64,000 nucleotides of DNA from NCBI GenBank assembly GCA_947561715.1, contig OX387197.1:4345001-4409000 (forward strand), given 5' to 3'. The translations under genes and the position numbers were made by a program. This document shows positions 47,525 to 59,543 of this stretch, piece after piece. The notes under the pieces are model-generated. The model saw only the letters and a list, made by a program, of their open reading frames with translations. It was not told the DNA's origin and searched no databases. This stretch comes from Ascidia mentula (Eukaryota > Chordata > Ascidiacea > Phlebobranchia > Ascidiidae). The first letter of the stretch is position 1; each line of letters opens with the position of its first letter.

Positions 47525-49655
47525 ATGCAGCCCGAGTCTCACCATGAATTACCGAAACAAGTCCGAGAATACAGATTCAATTCGAAACGGTTAAGAAGAG
47601 GTAATCCAGTGTTACTTAATTATGTTAGAAAAGTTGATGATACCATTTGACGTAATACCATAACGTCTGCTTCAGGTACTTTTGCGTTGCCACATACGAC
47701 AGGCATCAAAGGACGTCATATTGGGGGTGTTGGTATTTTCTTTGGTGTTCTCGTACTTTTCAACACTGCGGTTTCAACATATCTCCTAATCGTAAGCTCA
47801 AATAACGTGCTATAAATTTGCAAGTGAATGTGAAATGTTTTGCAGCAGTCAGAGTCGTCCGGAAAAGGTAAGATGCAAAACTTCTCACTTTGCAAGTACA
47901 TTGTGCCGCTGCGACAGGTTGCGAGGAGCCACCAAAGGTGGAAAATGTAGTTTGCAGTTCTCTCCAACCTCCGTATGTTGTTGGCTCCAGCGTGATTTGC
48001 AACTGCCAAGCAGATCACGAATCGCCAGTTCCTCTGCGACGAACGTGTTTACAAGACGGAACTTGGAGCAAACTGAATCCAAAATGCATTAAAAATGGTC
48101 AGTTAACACTTTGGCAAAGAAACAACAAGCGAACAACAAAGGCCAGTGACAAAATACTTGTAAATACTGCACAGTGATTTTTGCTGCTTCCAACTTTGTA
48201 GAAAAAGATTTTTTTATTGCTGATGAATTTACAATGTTTGTGCAAAGGTAGTAAAGTATAATTGAGGTTTGACAATGATTGGTTCAAGGTTGTCCATCAT
48301 CAACCTACACCTTCCCGAGGCATAAGCAGATCGAGGACTACTTGTGGTACCAACCCCGCGTTCCAAGCCTTAGCAAGGCCACCATGTGCTTCTGGCTGCG
48401 TTCCGAATATCTGCAAGAGAACACGGTCGTGAGTTACGCCACGCCAGGAGCAGATAACGACATTTTTCTTATACTGGGTCCCGGAACGAAAGTTGCCTTG
48501 GCTGTAGGACGAAGTGTGGAAGTGTTTGAAATCCCTCAGTACAGTATCTACAACGTACGCACCGTGGTTGGGTCAAGTTGAGACATAACTAGTAAAAAAT
48601 GTGCTATTTTTTGTCATGACTCAATATGTAACAGAGTTTCTCAATCAGGAACAAAACTTACGGTTTTACATTTTTTCATGCATCTATATGGGGCTATATT
48701 GTTCATTTTTCACAATTATAGATAGCCCCAAATAGATGTAAGATATTATAGAAAGCCCTATATAGGTGCTGTAAAACAATAAATTCTTTTGGTCAATCGT
48801 TTTAATTGTTTCTACCAAGTCCATTGAGAGTGATTGTTAAAACGTTGGTAACATCTGTCAAAGCTGTATGGCAAACTTGAAATCTCTTAAAACATAAGTT
48901 ATTCAGATAGACTCACTTTTGCGTATGGTTCGACACAACCTCGCAGCAATGTGGAGTATTTGTAAACGGAACACAAGTTACAAACAGAGCCCATGCCGGA
49001 ATAGCGACGAAGGCAGGTGGCAGTTTTCTCATTGGACAGGAACAAGATGATGTTAACGCCGGGGGGTTGGTAGCATCTGGAGCCCTCACGTGAGTAAAAT
49101 GAAGCTACGTTCTGTGATTTAATTCTGTTACGGTAATAGTTATATTTTCCTAAAGGCTCGCAGAGTGTACAACAACCAGTATAATGGTGTATATTTGAAT
49201 AAAACCGCATAAACGATAAAAACTAAACCTCTCTTTCCTCACAACACGTCGTTACGTTACTGCAATGCATGAACACTTTCGTTCAACTTGTATACCTGCC
49301 AAAGAAAATACTTGCATAACAAGAAACTTTCTGTTTATGAAAAGTGACACCACTTCGTTATATTGCAAGTTATACATGCTTACCTAGTTTAATAAAATGT
49401 AACACTTTTGCATTCTGCTTTTTACACCAACGCATCATTGAAATATTTTTCTTGCATCAATAACTTGTTAATTTTGTGCCCAGAGGGACCATCAGCAACT
49501 TTTTCATATGGCCTCGAGTGCTCGAAGCGAGTGAGGTACAAGATATCCACAGTAACTGCGTTTGTCCTCAAGGTTACGTTATCAATCTGGCACGTGACAA
49601 AGTGTGGTTCTTCGGACAAGTTAGAGAGGAAACGAAATATTGCCCTATGGTTTAA
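47525..49655 (+). CDS. Type II membrane CCP-pentraxin protein, intact copy 2
   Basis: Seven exons: 47525-47600, 47676-47791, 47846-47867 (a 22-nt microexon), 47918-48097, 48289-48554, 48911-49089 and 49484-49655; 336 residues. It has no N-terminal signal peptide. A basic N-terminus (REYRFNSKRLRR) is followed by one span, about residues 41-64 (GGVGIFFGVLVLFNTAVSTY), then one CCP module (CEEPPKVENVVC to CLQDGTWSKLNPKC), then a pentraxin domain. The latter shows MCFWLRSEYL, SYATPGADNDIF, VEVFEIPQYSIYN, HFCVWFDTTSQQCGVFVNGT, GGSFLIGQEQDDVN and TISNFFIWPRVLEASEVQ. Pentraxins recognise microbial or damaged-cell ligands and recruit complement; CCP plus pentraxin on the cell surface suggests a pattern receptor. 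The exon set is fixed by splice sites and a single open frame. The microexon is the least certain. Confidence 0.82.
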
Positions 49656-49896
49656 AAATCGTGTTAAGCTTTCATAAAAGCATAAACAGGAAAAAACACC
49701 GTTATGGTATTTTGCAAATGTAACTAACTTTGGGTACACATATGTTACACGTAGTACCTCTTTACAAATGACCACTTCAATGACTTGATCATTACCCACG
49801 TTTACGCCTGCATATATCCTCAGTGCTAATTAGTTACCATTACAATGAAGACCAAACCTCTGTCATTGTCTTAATATTAATAAGTATTAATTATGC

Positions 49897-50030
49897 CTGA
49901 ATGATATCCCGAGGTAGGGTTTTTTTAAATCGACTGATAACCTTTCCAAATTCGCTTGAAGAACCTCGCACTGGCACAAGTTTTTGAGTGTACTCATCCA
50001 TTTCGTCCCAATTTTCAGGAAACTCCAGCT
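49897..50030 (-). pseudogene. Orphan PARP exon (WDEM type)
   Basis: A 134-nt exon, flanked by CAG acceptor and GCATAA donor, coding LEFPENWDEMDEYTQKLVPV and on to PRDIIQ. It matches exon 7 of gene D in length and sequence, and the flanking intron DNA up to about 50160 also matches. No membrane exons upstream and no catalytic exons downstream are present, so it is the broken edge of the tandem duplication. Confidence 0.78.
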
Positions 50031-50759
50031 CTGAAAATATTTTCTTCTTTTGTAATTTACATTCACTGGTAAAGCTCTTCTGTACCCTGGTATAATAAAT
50101 TTGCTTTTTTATACCTATTTCACTGTTGCTTTTACTCTTTTGAATAGTCATTCTGCAAAAATGGAATACTACTTTCCGTATTTGATATCCAATTAACAAT
50201 TTAAAAAAAATGACTTTCGTGACAGTAGTTGAAAGTTTTTTTACTAACTTACACCTAGGTTCAACCAACCTAAACGCTACAAATGTTTCTTGCCAACTAA
50301 CTAATTGGCAGGACCTAAACAACATTCGATATTCTAACGTCTAATTTCAATACACTATAACCGCAAGTACTGCTTTTCGGACTCAATCATAAAAGCCTGG
50401 GTTAAACCTCTTTTTAATTCAACATATGTGACTGGGACCGAACTGCATACAAACGACAAGTAGCAGTGCGTCGATCGACTTAACATCGGACAAATATTAA
50501 CTAACTGAATTGCCGTTATCTTAAATAGCATAGCTTTACACTTACGAGAAAAACTAATATTGAATTCGTACGACTTTATGTGCATTGCCAGCGAAAAAGT
50601 ACCTCCTATAACTGTGTTTGTCCAAGCCCCAGTCAATTTAAACCATGACTCTGTCGTATTTTTTATCTACAACCTTGAGCACACTGGGCGCGCGCTTCAC
50701 GCAGCGCGCTAACATGCTAAAACGATTTTTTGACGAAAAATACGACTAAAACGAGATCA

Positions 50760-51290
50760 CACAATCGGGAAAATGCGTTCGAGAAGCATGTTATTCTGCT
50801 TCAAGCTGGTACGCTTGCGAGGTCTGTCCCGTTTGGGCGGTTGTGCCACTGCGATTGATTCGGTGAGGTCCACGTGATCCAGTTTGATTCTGTCCATGGA
50901 GACTTCGTGGTGTCGGTGTTAAAGGTGGCCAATACTTGCCCGTTCGAAGAAATGCATAACGACACTCGGCGGTGTCACCTGCACATTGGCGTGGCGTGAC
51001 ATTGGGGTTGGTAGAAGCTGACGCACTGCCTCCTGCAAGTTAGGCAACAGTTGTTGAGGTATGGGAGTCTCAATATGCGTATTGACGAAATCACCTGGGA
51101 CAAAAATGGTAGAGCCGTAGACCAGTTGGGCGGAGGAAGCTTGCAGGTCCTATACTAAGCAAAATCCAAAGTAATTCATCAACCCAAATAGGTCCCGTTA
51201 GCCTAGCCATGAGAGCACTTTTCATGTGTCGGTGAAAGCCCTCGACTTAGCCATTGGATATGGCATGGAAGTAGGTAGTGCGGTGTGCTG
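50760..51290 (-). mobile_element. Ty3/Gypsy LTR retrotransposon fossil, integrase region
   Basis: The minus-strand reading shows the end of a Gypsy-type integrase, including the SSAQLVYGST and PGDFVNTHIETP blocks. The copy is old, truncated and broken in several places. No long terminal repeats or other parts were found around it. Confidence 0.7.
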
Positions 51291-51299
51291 AATGCACAA

Positions 51300-54200
51300 A
51301 AAGGACTTAAAGTTGAAAATAGACATCATCCGAGAAAACCCCTTTGATTGCGGCCCATCCGATGCATTCACCAAAAATCTCATGTGGTCTTCACTGTCTG
51401 CAACGTCACTACCCGACGTCATCGGAAACGTCATCAGCGCAATTGGAGAGCGCGTCTGCATCCACATCTGTGACTTCAATACCTTCTGTCGTCACGGAGG
51501 CAGTACGATACTGACGTGATTCACTCACTATGCGCGCAAGGTATGTTGTTGCCGTATGAATTGAGGATGTGGATTTTCCTGGCGTTAAATACTTTCCCCT
51601 CATTGGATTTTCTATTTTATTTTTATGTTCTGTTCATTACATTTTAGTTTAGATTTAATAAAATCCCTGAAGCTGTTAAAATTACGCAAGTATACAAAGG
51701 TTTAAAACCAATGTCTGTTTAGAAATATAAGTTAAATTTACTAATATGCAATTTCATCGATTAAAAATAATAATAAAAAAAATTTCCCTCAGAAGCAGCA
51801 AGCCGTTGTCCAAAGCTTTGAATCGAACCCGCGCCAATTTCCGACGCGTTGGGAGAAAAGAGGGGTTGATGTGACAGAGAAAGATGTTCTATTACATGAC
51901 AAGATATCAATCGGAAATCGATTTCCATTATTATCAACAAAACATCCACAAGAAATATTTGATGGCAGCGAATCAGGGAAAGTTCGGGTTGAAAGGGATT
52001 CCCCCAAATTTACTGAACCGGAAAAAAACGGTAAAAAACTTTACCAACCTGTGCGAAAAGTATATTTTATTCGGAAAATTAACATGAACATAATATCTTG
52101 CATGACGTCATGTTCCAGAATAACTCGAACACTTTTGGCAAACCAAGATGGCGGCTTGAAAACATCTCTGAAAAGTCGATCTCGCACAAAGTGTGGCGTG
52201 TAAAGGTTCGCAGAAAGATAATACTTGTTAGATTGATAAGTTCTGATTTGCAAAACCGAATCTGTGTCAAAAGTTAAGTGGATTAAGTGGGAACGAGAAA
52301 GCTTGTAAGTGTTGCGAAGCCAACAGAAACATTGCCACTAATTTAATTTTAGAATCGGCGTCAACCTCAAAGAAACAGAACTAAATACGCCAAGTGTATT
52401 TCCATGATACAGAAGAATCTCCGTGAAAATAACCCCCTAATGACGGTGGGGGGAAATAAAATGTTCGTTGATCAAGTTGATATCCACAACTGCTTGGCCA
52501 ATACCTGTTGATGTTTTTGTTCCCAATAATACAGAGCGACTTTCGTGTTGTGGCACCTTTTGATTAAGAAAATTGAAGTGTTTTCATACATGTATTTCGA
52601 TAATGATGAGGTTTGTGGTTGGGAATTGCCCTTTTAACTCATTCCATCGTCATAATAGTTGTAAACACGTCATATAGCAACCAGTGGTGCCAGTGTAATT
52701 AGATTTAACAGTTGGATGAGCACAGGGGTGCTGCAGTTGGGGATTCGGAATTTTCGGTCGACTGCGGTTTGAAGTTCGCTTGTGAAACATTGCAGTAAAA
52801 GTTCATGTAGACTTTGCAGAAAAGGGGTTCAAACGTCCTTGAGGCAGATTTTTCCTTTGCCCCATGGAGTTCAAAAATTATTTCCGGACAACTTTTACCT
52901 GTTTATATTCCAAATCGGACAAATAGATATTCTGCAATACTTCTGCTTTTCTTCATCAAAAACAAATAGTTTTCAAGGTTACTTTGTCCGGAATTGTGCT
53001 TGGACAGATACATCAACCTCAAAATATCAACACCAGCTAGAAATAAAGATCCGAAAGGGACGAAACAGGGACGACCAAAAATAAATATCGGGCGTCACGG
53101 TTGGAATCAGACTTTTGGGAGCTCGGGACGTAATCTCATGTTTATAAACACAACATTCGCTGCGAATTTTACGCATGGTCAGTCGACTATTACATGACTT
53201 CACAGTACAAGTATAACGATTTGCTTGTTTAAATTCATATGTGCAGAATGTTAATGGGATCTGCGTACGCAAAAGCCTGAATTACGATTTGCTTCGTTTT
53301 TGCACTTTTTCAGGCTATTTTAGAAGTCGGTGATGCTCGTGTCTAAGGTTGGTAAAAAAGCAGTAATAGTTACGTCATCGAAAGTCTGTTAGTCAGTACA
53401 GTTGTACAGAAATTTGGCAAAGTTTGCGTCATTACGGAAATTGCTGCGCGGGGCGCTTAACACCACTTTATGGGCCAAATGTAGCCCGAGGGCCACGGGT
53501 TGGCCAAACCTGATTTATCTGGTGCAGTCTGACAAACCAAGCAAAACCGGACAACTAAAACCCCATGCATTTGTCTGTTCTCGAAAAGAAATGAAAACGA
53601 AGCGAATTCAACAAACCTCCTTTGCGTTTTTACGCTGCTCTTGCGTAACAAACTGTTTGTGTGTGGCGAGGGCATTTCGAATTCTTGAATTGTTAACGGG
53701 ATTATTTACCCACATTGTGCAGTTTGATTTGATCACTGAGGAGTTTCATTCAGTTTATTAAAAAATTGACAGAGGCTTAACCTTGCATTTTAACGTGTCA
53801 GCTACAGAAAAGTTTGAAGTGTTTCTTTCCGATTTGAGGCCGTACCTCGCAGAAATATCGCGACGATGTTCAAATAACTGGTTCATTACAATATCACCGA
53901 TGTATTGCAAGGCCTACCAACAACAGTGGCGCAATGAAGCAAATGATTTTAAAACATTACACTCTGCAATCGCTTTTGCTATGTTACACATTTATTAGGA
54001 TATAAAACAGCAATTAGGACAGTTATCGTTCAGGATGTTGAAATCAAAAACGACATTTACTTTTCTTTTTCTGTCGAAGTCGCGCTTTGATTTAAGTTTA
54101 TGCAAATAACCTATAATTTTCCCTTTTATTCTTGATAACCATTGATTTGCTGAAATTTCGTGTCATAATTACGAAATAAATAGTCACTGAATCTTACTCG

Positions 54201-54406
54201 TAAACGATTTTAAAATTAATGGAATTTTATTTGTGGATAACCACGAAATGAAAGCAAACAGGGACGTTTGTAAACTTTATAACCTTCTGTTATTTCACAA
54301 TATTTCTGATAAAACTCTACTTTATCAAATTCTCACACAGCATCGCATTCAAATAATAGTCTTTAAAAACATCTGTTAATCCGCAGAAAAAAAGAAATCG
54401 TAGATA
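51300..54406. other. Intergenic, nothing recognised
   Basis: Three kilobases upstream of the LDLa receptor gene. Open frames up to about 120 codons occur (such as 53402-53761), but none has recognisable domains or splice context. Confidence 0.4.
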
Positions 54407-57400
54407 ATGTTAAAGATGTTGCTGATGTTGGTGTTGATCGGATGGGCGGAAGGTGAATGTCCGGGTGAGGACACAAGTCTGGCTCCTCTCCCCATCACAA
54501 GTAAGTTTCGATTGAAATTGACAAAATAGCTCCTGAAGATAAATAAAGATCATGATAATTTGCAAGAAACTTGGAACAAATAACACCTTATGCCATTTTG
54601 TCCGATATGAACCTTGTAACTCATAACAGGAGGGAAAAATCTTCCGGTTTGTAAAGCTCCGTATCTTGATCCCAACTGCACTTGTCCGTCGTCCATGTTT
54701 GAATGTGCTTGCCACAAGGTCAGTAAATGTGGGTCGAATCAACCAGGATGTATTGGAATGGGGCTGGTGAGCAACTCACACAACAACTGTGGAGACTGGA
54801 GTGATGAGGACCGTGACAGTTGCCCTGATAGTAGTTTCAAGTGCGATTGTTCTCACACAATATGTCCTGGATATTGTATGTATGCGCAATGGCGATGCGA
54901 TGGATTCTCACATTGTCCTGACGGTAGTGATGAATTTAACTGTACATGCCCAGCGGATACGTTTGAGTGTCCATGTTACAAAACTAATAACTGCTCATAT
55001 TTGACTTTTGGTTGCATCGGTAAATCATATCAATGCGATGGGATGAATCAGTGTGGTGATTGGAGTGATGAGGTTAACTGCACATGTCCAACGGATAAGT
55101 TTGAGTGTCCATGTTACAAAAATATTAACTGCTCATATTTAGATGGTGGTTGCATCAGTAAATCTTATCAATGCAATGGGTGGACTGAATGTGGTGATTG
55201 GAGTGATGAGGTTAACTGCACATGTCCAACGGATACGTTTATGTGTTCATGTTACAAAACTAACAACTGCTCATATTTGAATGCTGGTTGCATCAGTAAA
55301 TCTGATCAATGCAATGGGTGGACTGAATGTGGCGATTGGAGTGATGAGATCAACTGCACATGTCCAGCGGATAAGTTTGAATGTGCTTGTGTTGGATTGA
55401 AACAATGCATTGAAAAGGATTTAAATTGTATTGATCGATCTTTGTTGTGTGACGGAAAACCTGACTGTATTGATGGAAGTGATGAGACACATTATTCTTG
55501 CAACTGTTCTGCTGCATACGCCAGATGTCCATGTCTTTCAAATAACACACAATGCTCACCAGACGGTAGATGTATACCTTTTAGCTGGATAAATGATAAC
55601 TTCATAGATTGTGTTGGTGGAATTGACGAACTTTGTTCATTTTCTAACATCACATGTCAATCTTGTTATGTGGTTGCTGTAACTTGTCCAAGTGAAAAGG
55701 AGGCCAGAAATCTCATACATACGACTGATCCATATACGTGCAATGAAGTTGTTAGTAAAACGTGCGCTACTGATGTTATTAATTGTGAAGTTAATGAACT
55801 GGTTTGTACTACTTCTATATGCAGCAAATCCTGCGAAAACTTATTTTTCTGTGAAAATCAACAACTTATTGCAAGAGAATATTTTTGTGACGGGCAAACG
55901 ATTGATGGCTGCAAGGACAAAAGTGACGAAGATCAACATGGGTTTGGGTTTAAATGTTCTGGTTCAACAAGAAAAGGCGTTTGTGTTTTGCCTCAAACCA
56001 ACGTCTACGATTCAGTTGCTCAATGTTCTGACCGTTCTGATATTTGTTTCTTCAATGGACAGTTTAGATGTTTCCAGTGTTTGGACAAAAAGCTGATAGT
56101 TTCAAGCAAGCAAGTTTGTGACGGTGTAGTGGATTGCTTTGATATGTCAGATGAATGTTTGTGTGAAAATCAGACATTGTGTCGCGATATACGAGGAGAT
56201 TGTCCCCAGAACCAAATTCATTGTAAGAACAGTTCTACGTGTGTGGACCAAAATAAGGTGTTGTGCAACACAAATGTGCAATGTGTTAACCAAACTAACA
56301 CAAAATACTGTTTAACTGGCACAGCATCAGTGCAAAGTGAATGTGTAGCAGATGACAACATTTTCACACAGGAAATCCAGGTAAAGGAATCATATTGCGT
56401 GACAGCTATGAATGCTCTTTTTAGATATCTTAGATCGAAAGTGGGAGTACATGTAGCAAGGATGAACTATCCCATGTGGTGTGATGGATCTGACAATGAT
56501 TTTTTAGGAAGTATGGGAGAACATTTTTGTCCGAAAAGGTGTTTTAACAACGGAGTTCACTTAGACAAACAAGGAGTCTGTGATGGAATAATTGATTGCG
56601 ACGACAAATCAGACGAATTTCTTGAACTTTGCAACAATAGCCGCTACTACTGCAAAAGTGAACGAAAAATATCTATCGATAGAAATTATGTTTGTGACGG
56701 AATAGCCGATTGCGATGACGTATCTGATGAAAGCAGGTGTCGCTGTGAACATACCAGGTTTTATTGCACCAATGAACAACCTTTGTCAGTTGAAAAAAAA
56801 CTTGTACAGAACGGAATTAATGACTGCTCTGACGGAAGTGACGAATGTGTTAATTTGAACAGAAACGCATTTGCAGACGTCAACGAAATGATCGCAAACC
56901 CAGTTTATCGAGGTATCTTCTGGGTGACAGGCATCTTAGCATTGGGTGGGAATTCATTTGTACTTGTTACAACCACACGTGTCTTAATAAAAGTTAAAAA
57001 AGACCAGAATTTGGTTATTAATACAAGCGTTTTTATTCTTAACCTCTGCGTGTCCGACCTTCTCATGGGAGTTTATCTACTGGCAATCATAATACAAGCG
57101 ACTAGATTTTCTGGATCATATTGTGTGTTTGATAAAGAATGGAGATCAAGTAGCTTCTGTTCAGGACTTGGAGCACTTGCAATCGTATCATCAGAAGCAT
57201 CGGCTTTCACTATGACAGCTATGACCACATTTCGCCTGATATCGGCCTTTAAACCTTTCCTCATGCGAAATGTCAGTGTTACTATAATTGTGATTGCTGA
57301 GTTGTCTTGTTGGATATTAGCCATTTTGTTGGCAACCGTTCCTTTGCTCAACGCAACTTCTCAGTACTTTGTTGCTGATGTTTGGTTTCCAAACAACTTT

Positions 57401-58057
57401 TATGAAACCGAATTCGTGTCAAGAGAAAACATGTCGTTACTTGCACAACGAATTTCCGCATTACAGCCAGAGTCTTGGTACGATGTTAAACGTACAATTG
57501 AAAACGCTTTTCCGCGTAACTCTATCAAGGGAGAGTTCGGATATTATGGTGAAACGAGCGTCTGTCTGCCTCATTTGTTTGCAACAACCAATGAGTTTGC
57601 TTGGGAATATTCAACATTCCTTATCACAATCAACTTTATAATGTTCATCTACATGGTGGTTGCTTATTTTCTTATTTACAAACGAAGCAACCGCATGAAA
57701 GGATCCAAAAATACTGATGTCAGCTCCAAGATGCAAAAGAGAATCACCAGGTTGATTTTGACCGACTTTTGTTGCTGGATTCCAATTTGTGTAATGGGAT
57801 TTTTGAGTGTAGGAGGAATGAGGATGCCTGGAGATGCTTATGTGTTGAGTGCTTGTCTGTTGCTTCCAATCAACAGCGCTCTAAATCCATTGCTCTACTC
57901 CAAAACATTGGAAGAGCGATTTTTGAAGATAAAGGAATGGCTTGTTTCCAAAATATCATCATTACGTACTTCAAGGAGCCGTTCGTCTAATTTAAGTGTT
58001 AAATACAACACCCGAGCTGATGAGGATGGTGGTAGATTGATTGAAATTGTTGGATGA
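54407..58057 (+). CDS. LDLa-repeat rhodopsin-type GPCR (RXFP/GRL101-like, no leucine-rich repeats)
   Basis: Two exons, 54407-54500 and 54630-58057, joined in phase 1; 1173 residues. Exon 1 encodes the signal peptide (MLKMLLMLVLIGWAEG). About twelve LDL-receptor class A modules follow, many with the Ca-binding ending CGDWSDE or CDGIIDCDDKSDE; several in the middle and end lack cysteines or the SDE motif. A seven-span domain begins near residue 790: TGILALGGNSFVLV, NLCVSDLLMGVYL, TMTAMTTFRLISAF in place of the DRY region, and NSALNPLLYS (NPxxY) in span 7. The NLCVSDLLMGVYL block resembles relaxin receptors and snail GRL101. Those carry leucine-rich repeats between LDLa and the spans; none are seen here. 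Ligand unknown; G-protein signalling is expected from the family. Confidence 0.9.
54947..55360 (+). repeat. Three near-identical 138-bp LDLa-coding tandem repeats
   Basis: Units 54947-55084, 55085-55222 and 55223-55360 differ at few positions and each encodes a 46-residue LDLa module ending WSDE.NCT. They are recent internal duplications within the receptor gene. Confidence 0.88.
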
Positions 58058-58821
58058 TTTGGAGTTCCAAGCAAAAGTCAAGTTCTACGAATTTTTGTTG
58101 ATATCGCTTTGCGTAGATTGGGGGAATGCGAACCCTCAATATGAATGTTATAGTTTTCTTTGTGTTGTTGTTGTGACTGTTGTTAAATGGTGGATGCTTT
58201 GAAAGGCTGTTTGAATTGCTTTATTTGGTACAACAACACTCACCAGAGTTAAGAACAAACTGAACATGTGACAAATGCATTTAACTGATCGAATTTACAG
58301 ATATTTACTTTTTATAATTGTGTTAACATATTGTGACATTTCATAGTGGCAACAAATTGATAATTTACTACATAGCCTTAAGTCAAAGATGAAATCATTG
58401 GATTATGGAGCCTTGCCGATCGCCGTGGTGTAAAATCTTTTTTTTTTGAGTGGCGTTAGGTCAAGTCTGACCAGGCAAACGCAAGCTTGTCTTCACTCTT
58501 AATGTTTGTGTTCAATTTCACACTCCCGGCTGGTGCTGTCATTTTGTCTCTAACTTTCGTTTGCTTTTGTGCAAGTTAGTCCTAGCCATTCTACTGTTCA
58601 TTTTAACAACTTGATGTTTAACTTTGCCTGCCTTGTGTACGTACAACGGCACTTGGTTAGAATAAAATTGTACATACAGAAAAAAGACGGAAATAACTCA
58701 ACCAGAGAAGAGAGTAAAAAAACTTGTTTTTTTAAATCAAAGACTGTATTACCTTGAGTTTCACGAAAGATGATTTGATAATCGTTTATTTGAAGGTAAT
58801 TAATAAGGCGATTACACAAGG
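58058..58821. other. Intergenic, nothing recognised
   Basis: Contains a poly-T run at 58438. No gene or RNA is recognised. Confidence 0.35.
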
Positions 58822-59015
58822 ACTGACGGATTTGACCGAAGAAAATGATTTTGGCTAAAATTGTTACTGGACATTACTGCGCTGGGAAGAGTGAATTGAT
58901 AGCTGACCCGTTAAAGTCAAACGGAAGTCTTTCAGACATTGTTATGAATACCATTGGATATCCAACAATATCTGTGTTTTTTCCTGGCGATAAAGTGCCT
59001 ATCCAACATACATAA
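58822..59015 (+). pseudogene. PARP catalytic-domain fragment
   Basis: From 58836 the frame reads KKMILAKIVTGHYCAGKSE, then IGYPTISVFFPGDK and a stop. It matches the last PARP exon of gene D (MILAEVITGHYG, YPTIFVVF). The beginning (DGFDR) is in another frame, and no FHGT or VYFA exon is found upstream. This is a relic. Confidence 0.72.
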
Positions 59016-59462
59016 TAACTTACGAACAAAATACAAAAGAAATATAAGTCCATTTTAAGTTCTAAATTATTGGCCCGAGAACATGGAATTACAAAGGTAC
59101 TTACGTACAAAAAGGCACTTTTTTACCCACACATAGTAATACTTTTGGTCCCAAAATCAAAGCACTGAAAACGACAAACATGAGTCAACTGTGGGCAACT
59201 ATGGAACTTCTTCACCTTCGGAGGAATGCAAATCCAATGGTGGAGCTTTATGAACCTTCACGTCGATTTCCTGTAAACGCAAATGGAAACTTCCAGTTTC
59301 GCTTGTACAAATCATTTACTTTAAGCTACGTGATGCGAGCATAAGTTCTGTACAACTGCGTTCTGTAATGGCATGACAATTAATCACTTCGAATCTCGTT
59401 CTCGCTTATCCTATGTGCAATACAATCTTTGCAATCCAATTTTGAAACAGATCAAACCTTGC

Positions 59463-59543
59463 TCGTGTTCGACTTTCGGCAGAGTTGTCGCCCTATTTCC
59501 ATCCTCATGTTCGTCGCCCTGGGGTGCAGCCGTTTCTGTAACA
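59463..59543 (-). other. Exon-like segment, possible continuation of the GD-repeat gene
   Basis: On the minus strand, between a CAG acceptor and a GTTTGA donor, it reads ETAAPQGDEHEDGNRATTLP in phase 1. A similar acidic exon-like piece is at 60228-60293, and a terminal piece with a stop lies near 59250-59276. Joining them to the gene upstream requires skipping an in-frame stop, so this is uncertain. Confidence 0.3.

Noticed and set aside
51222-51479. Open frame at 51.2-51.5 kb as a host gene
   Set aside because: It overlaps the Ty3/Gypsy fossil in a shadow frame and shows no other support.
54410-54742. Minus-strand open frame over the start of the LDLa receptor
   Set aside because: It is the shadow of the signal-peptide exon and the first LDLa codons; no domain and no splice support.
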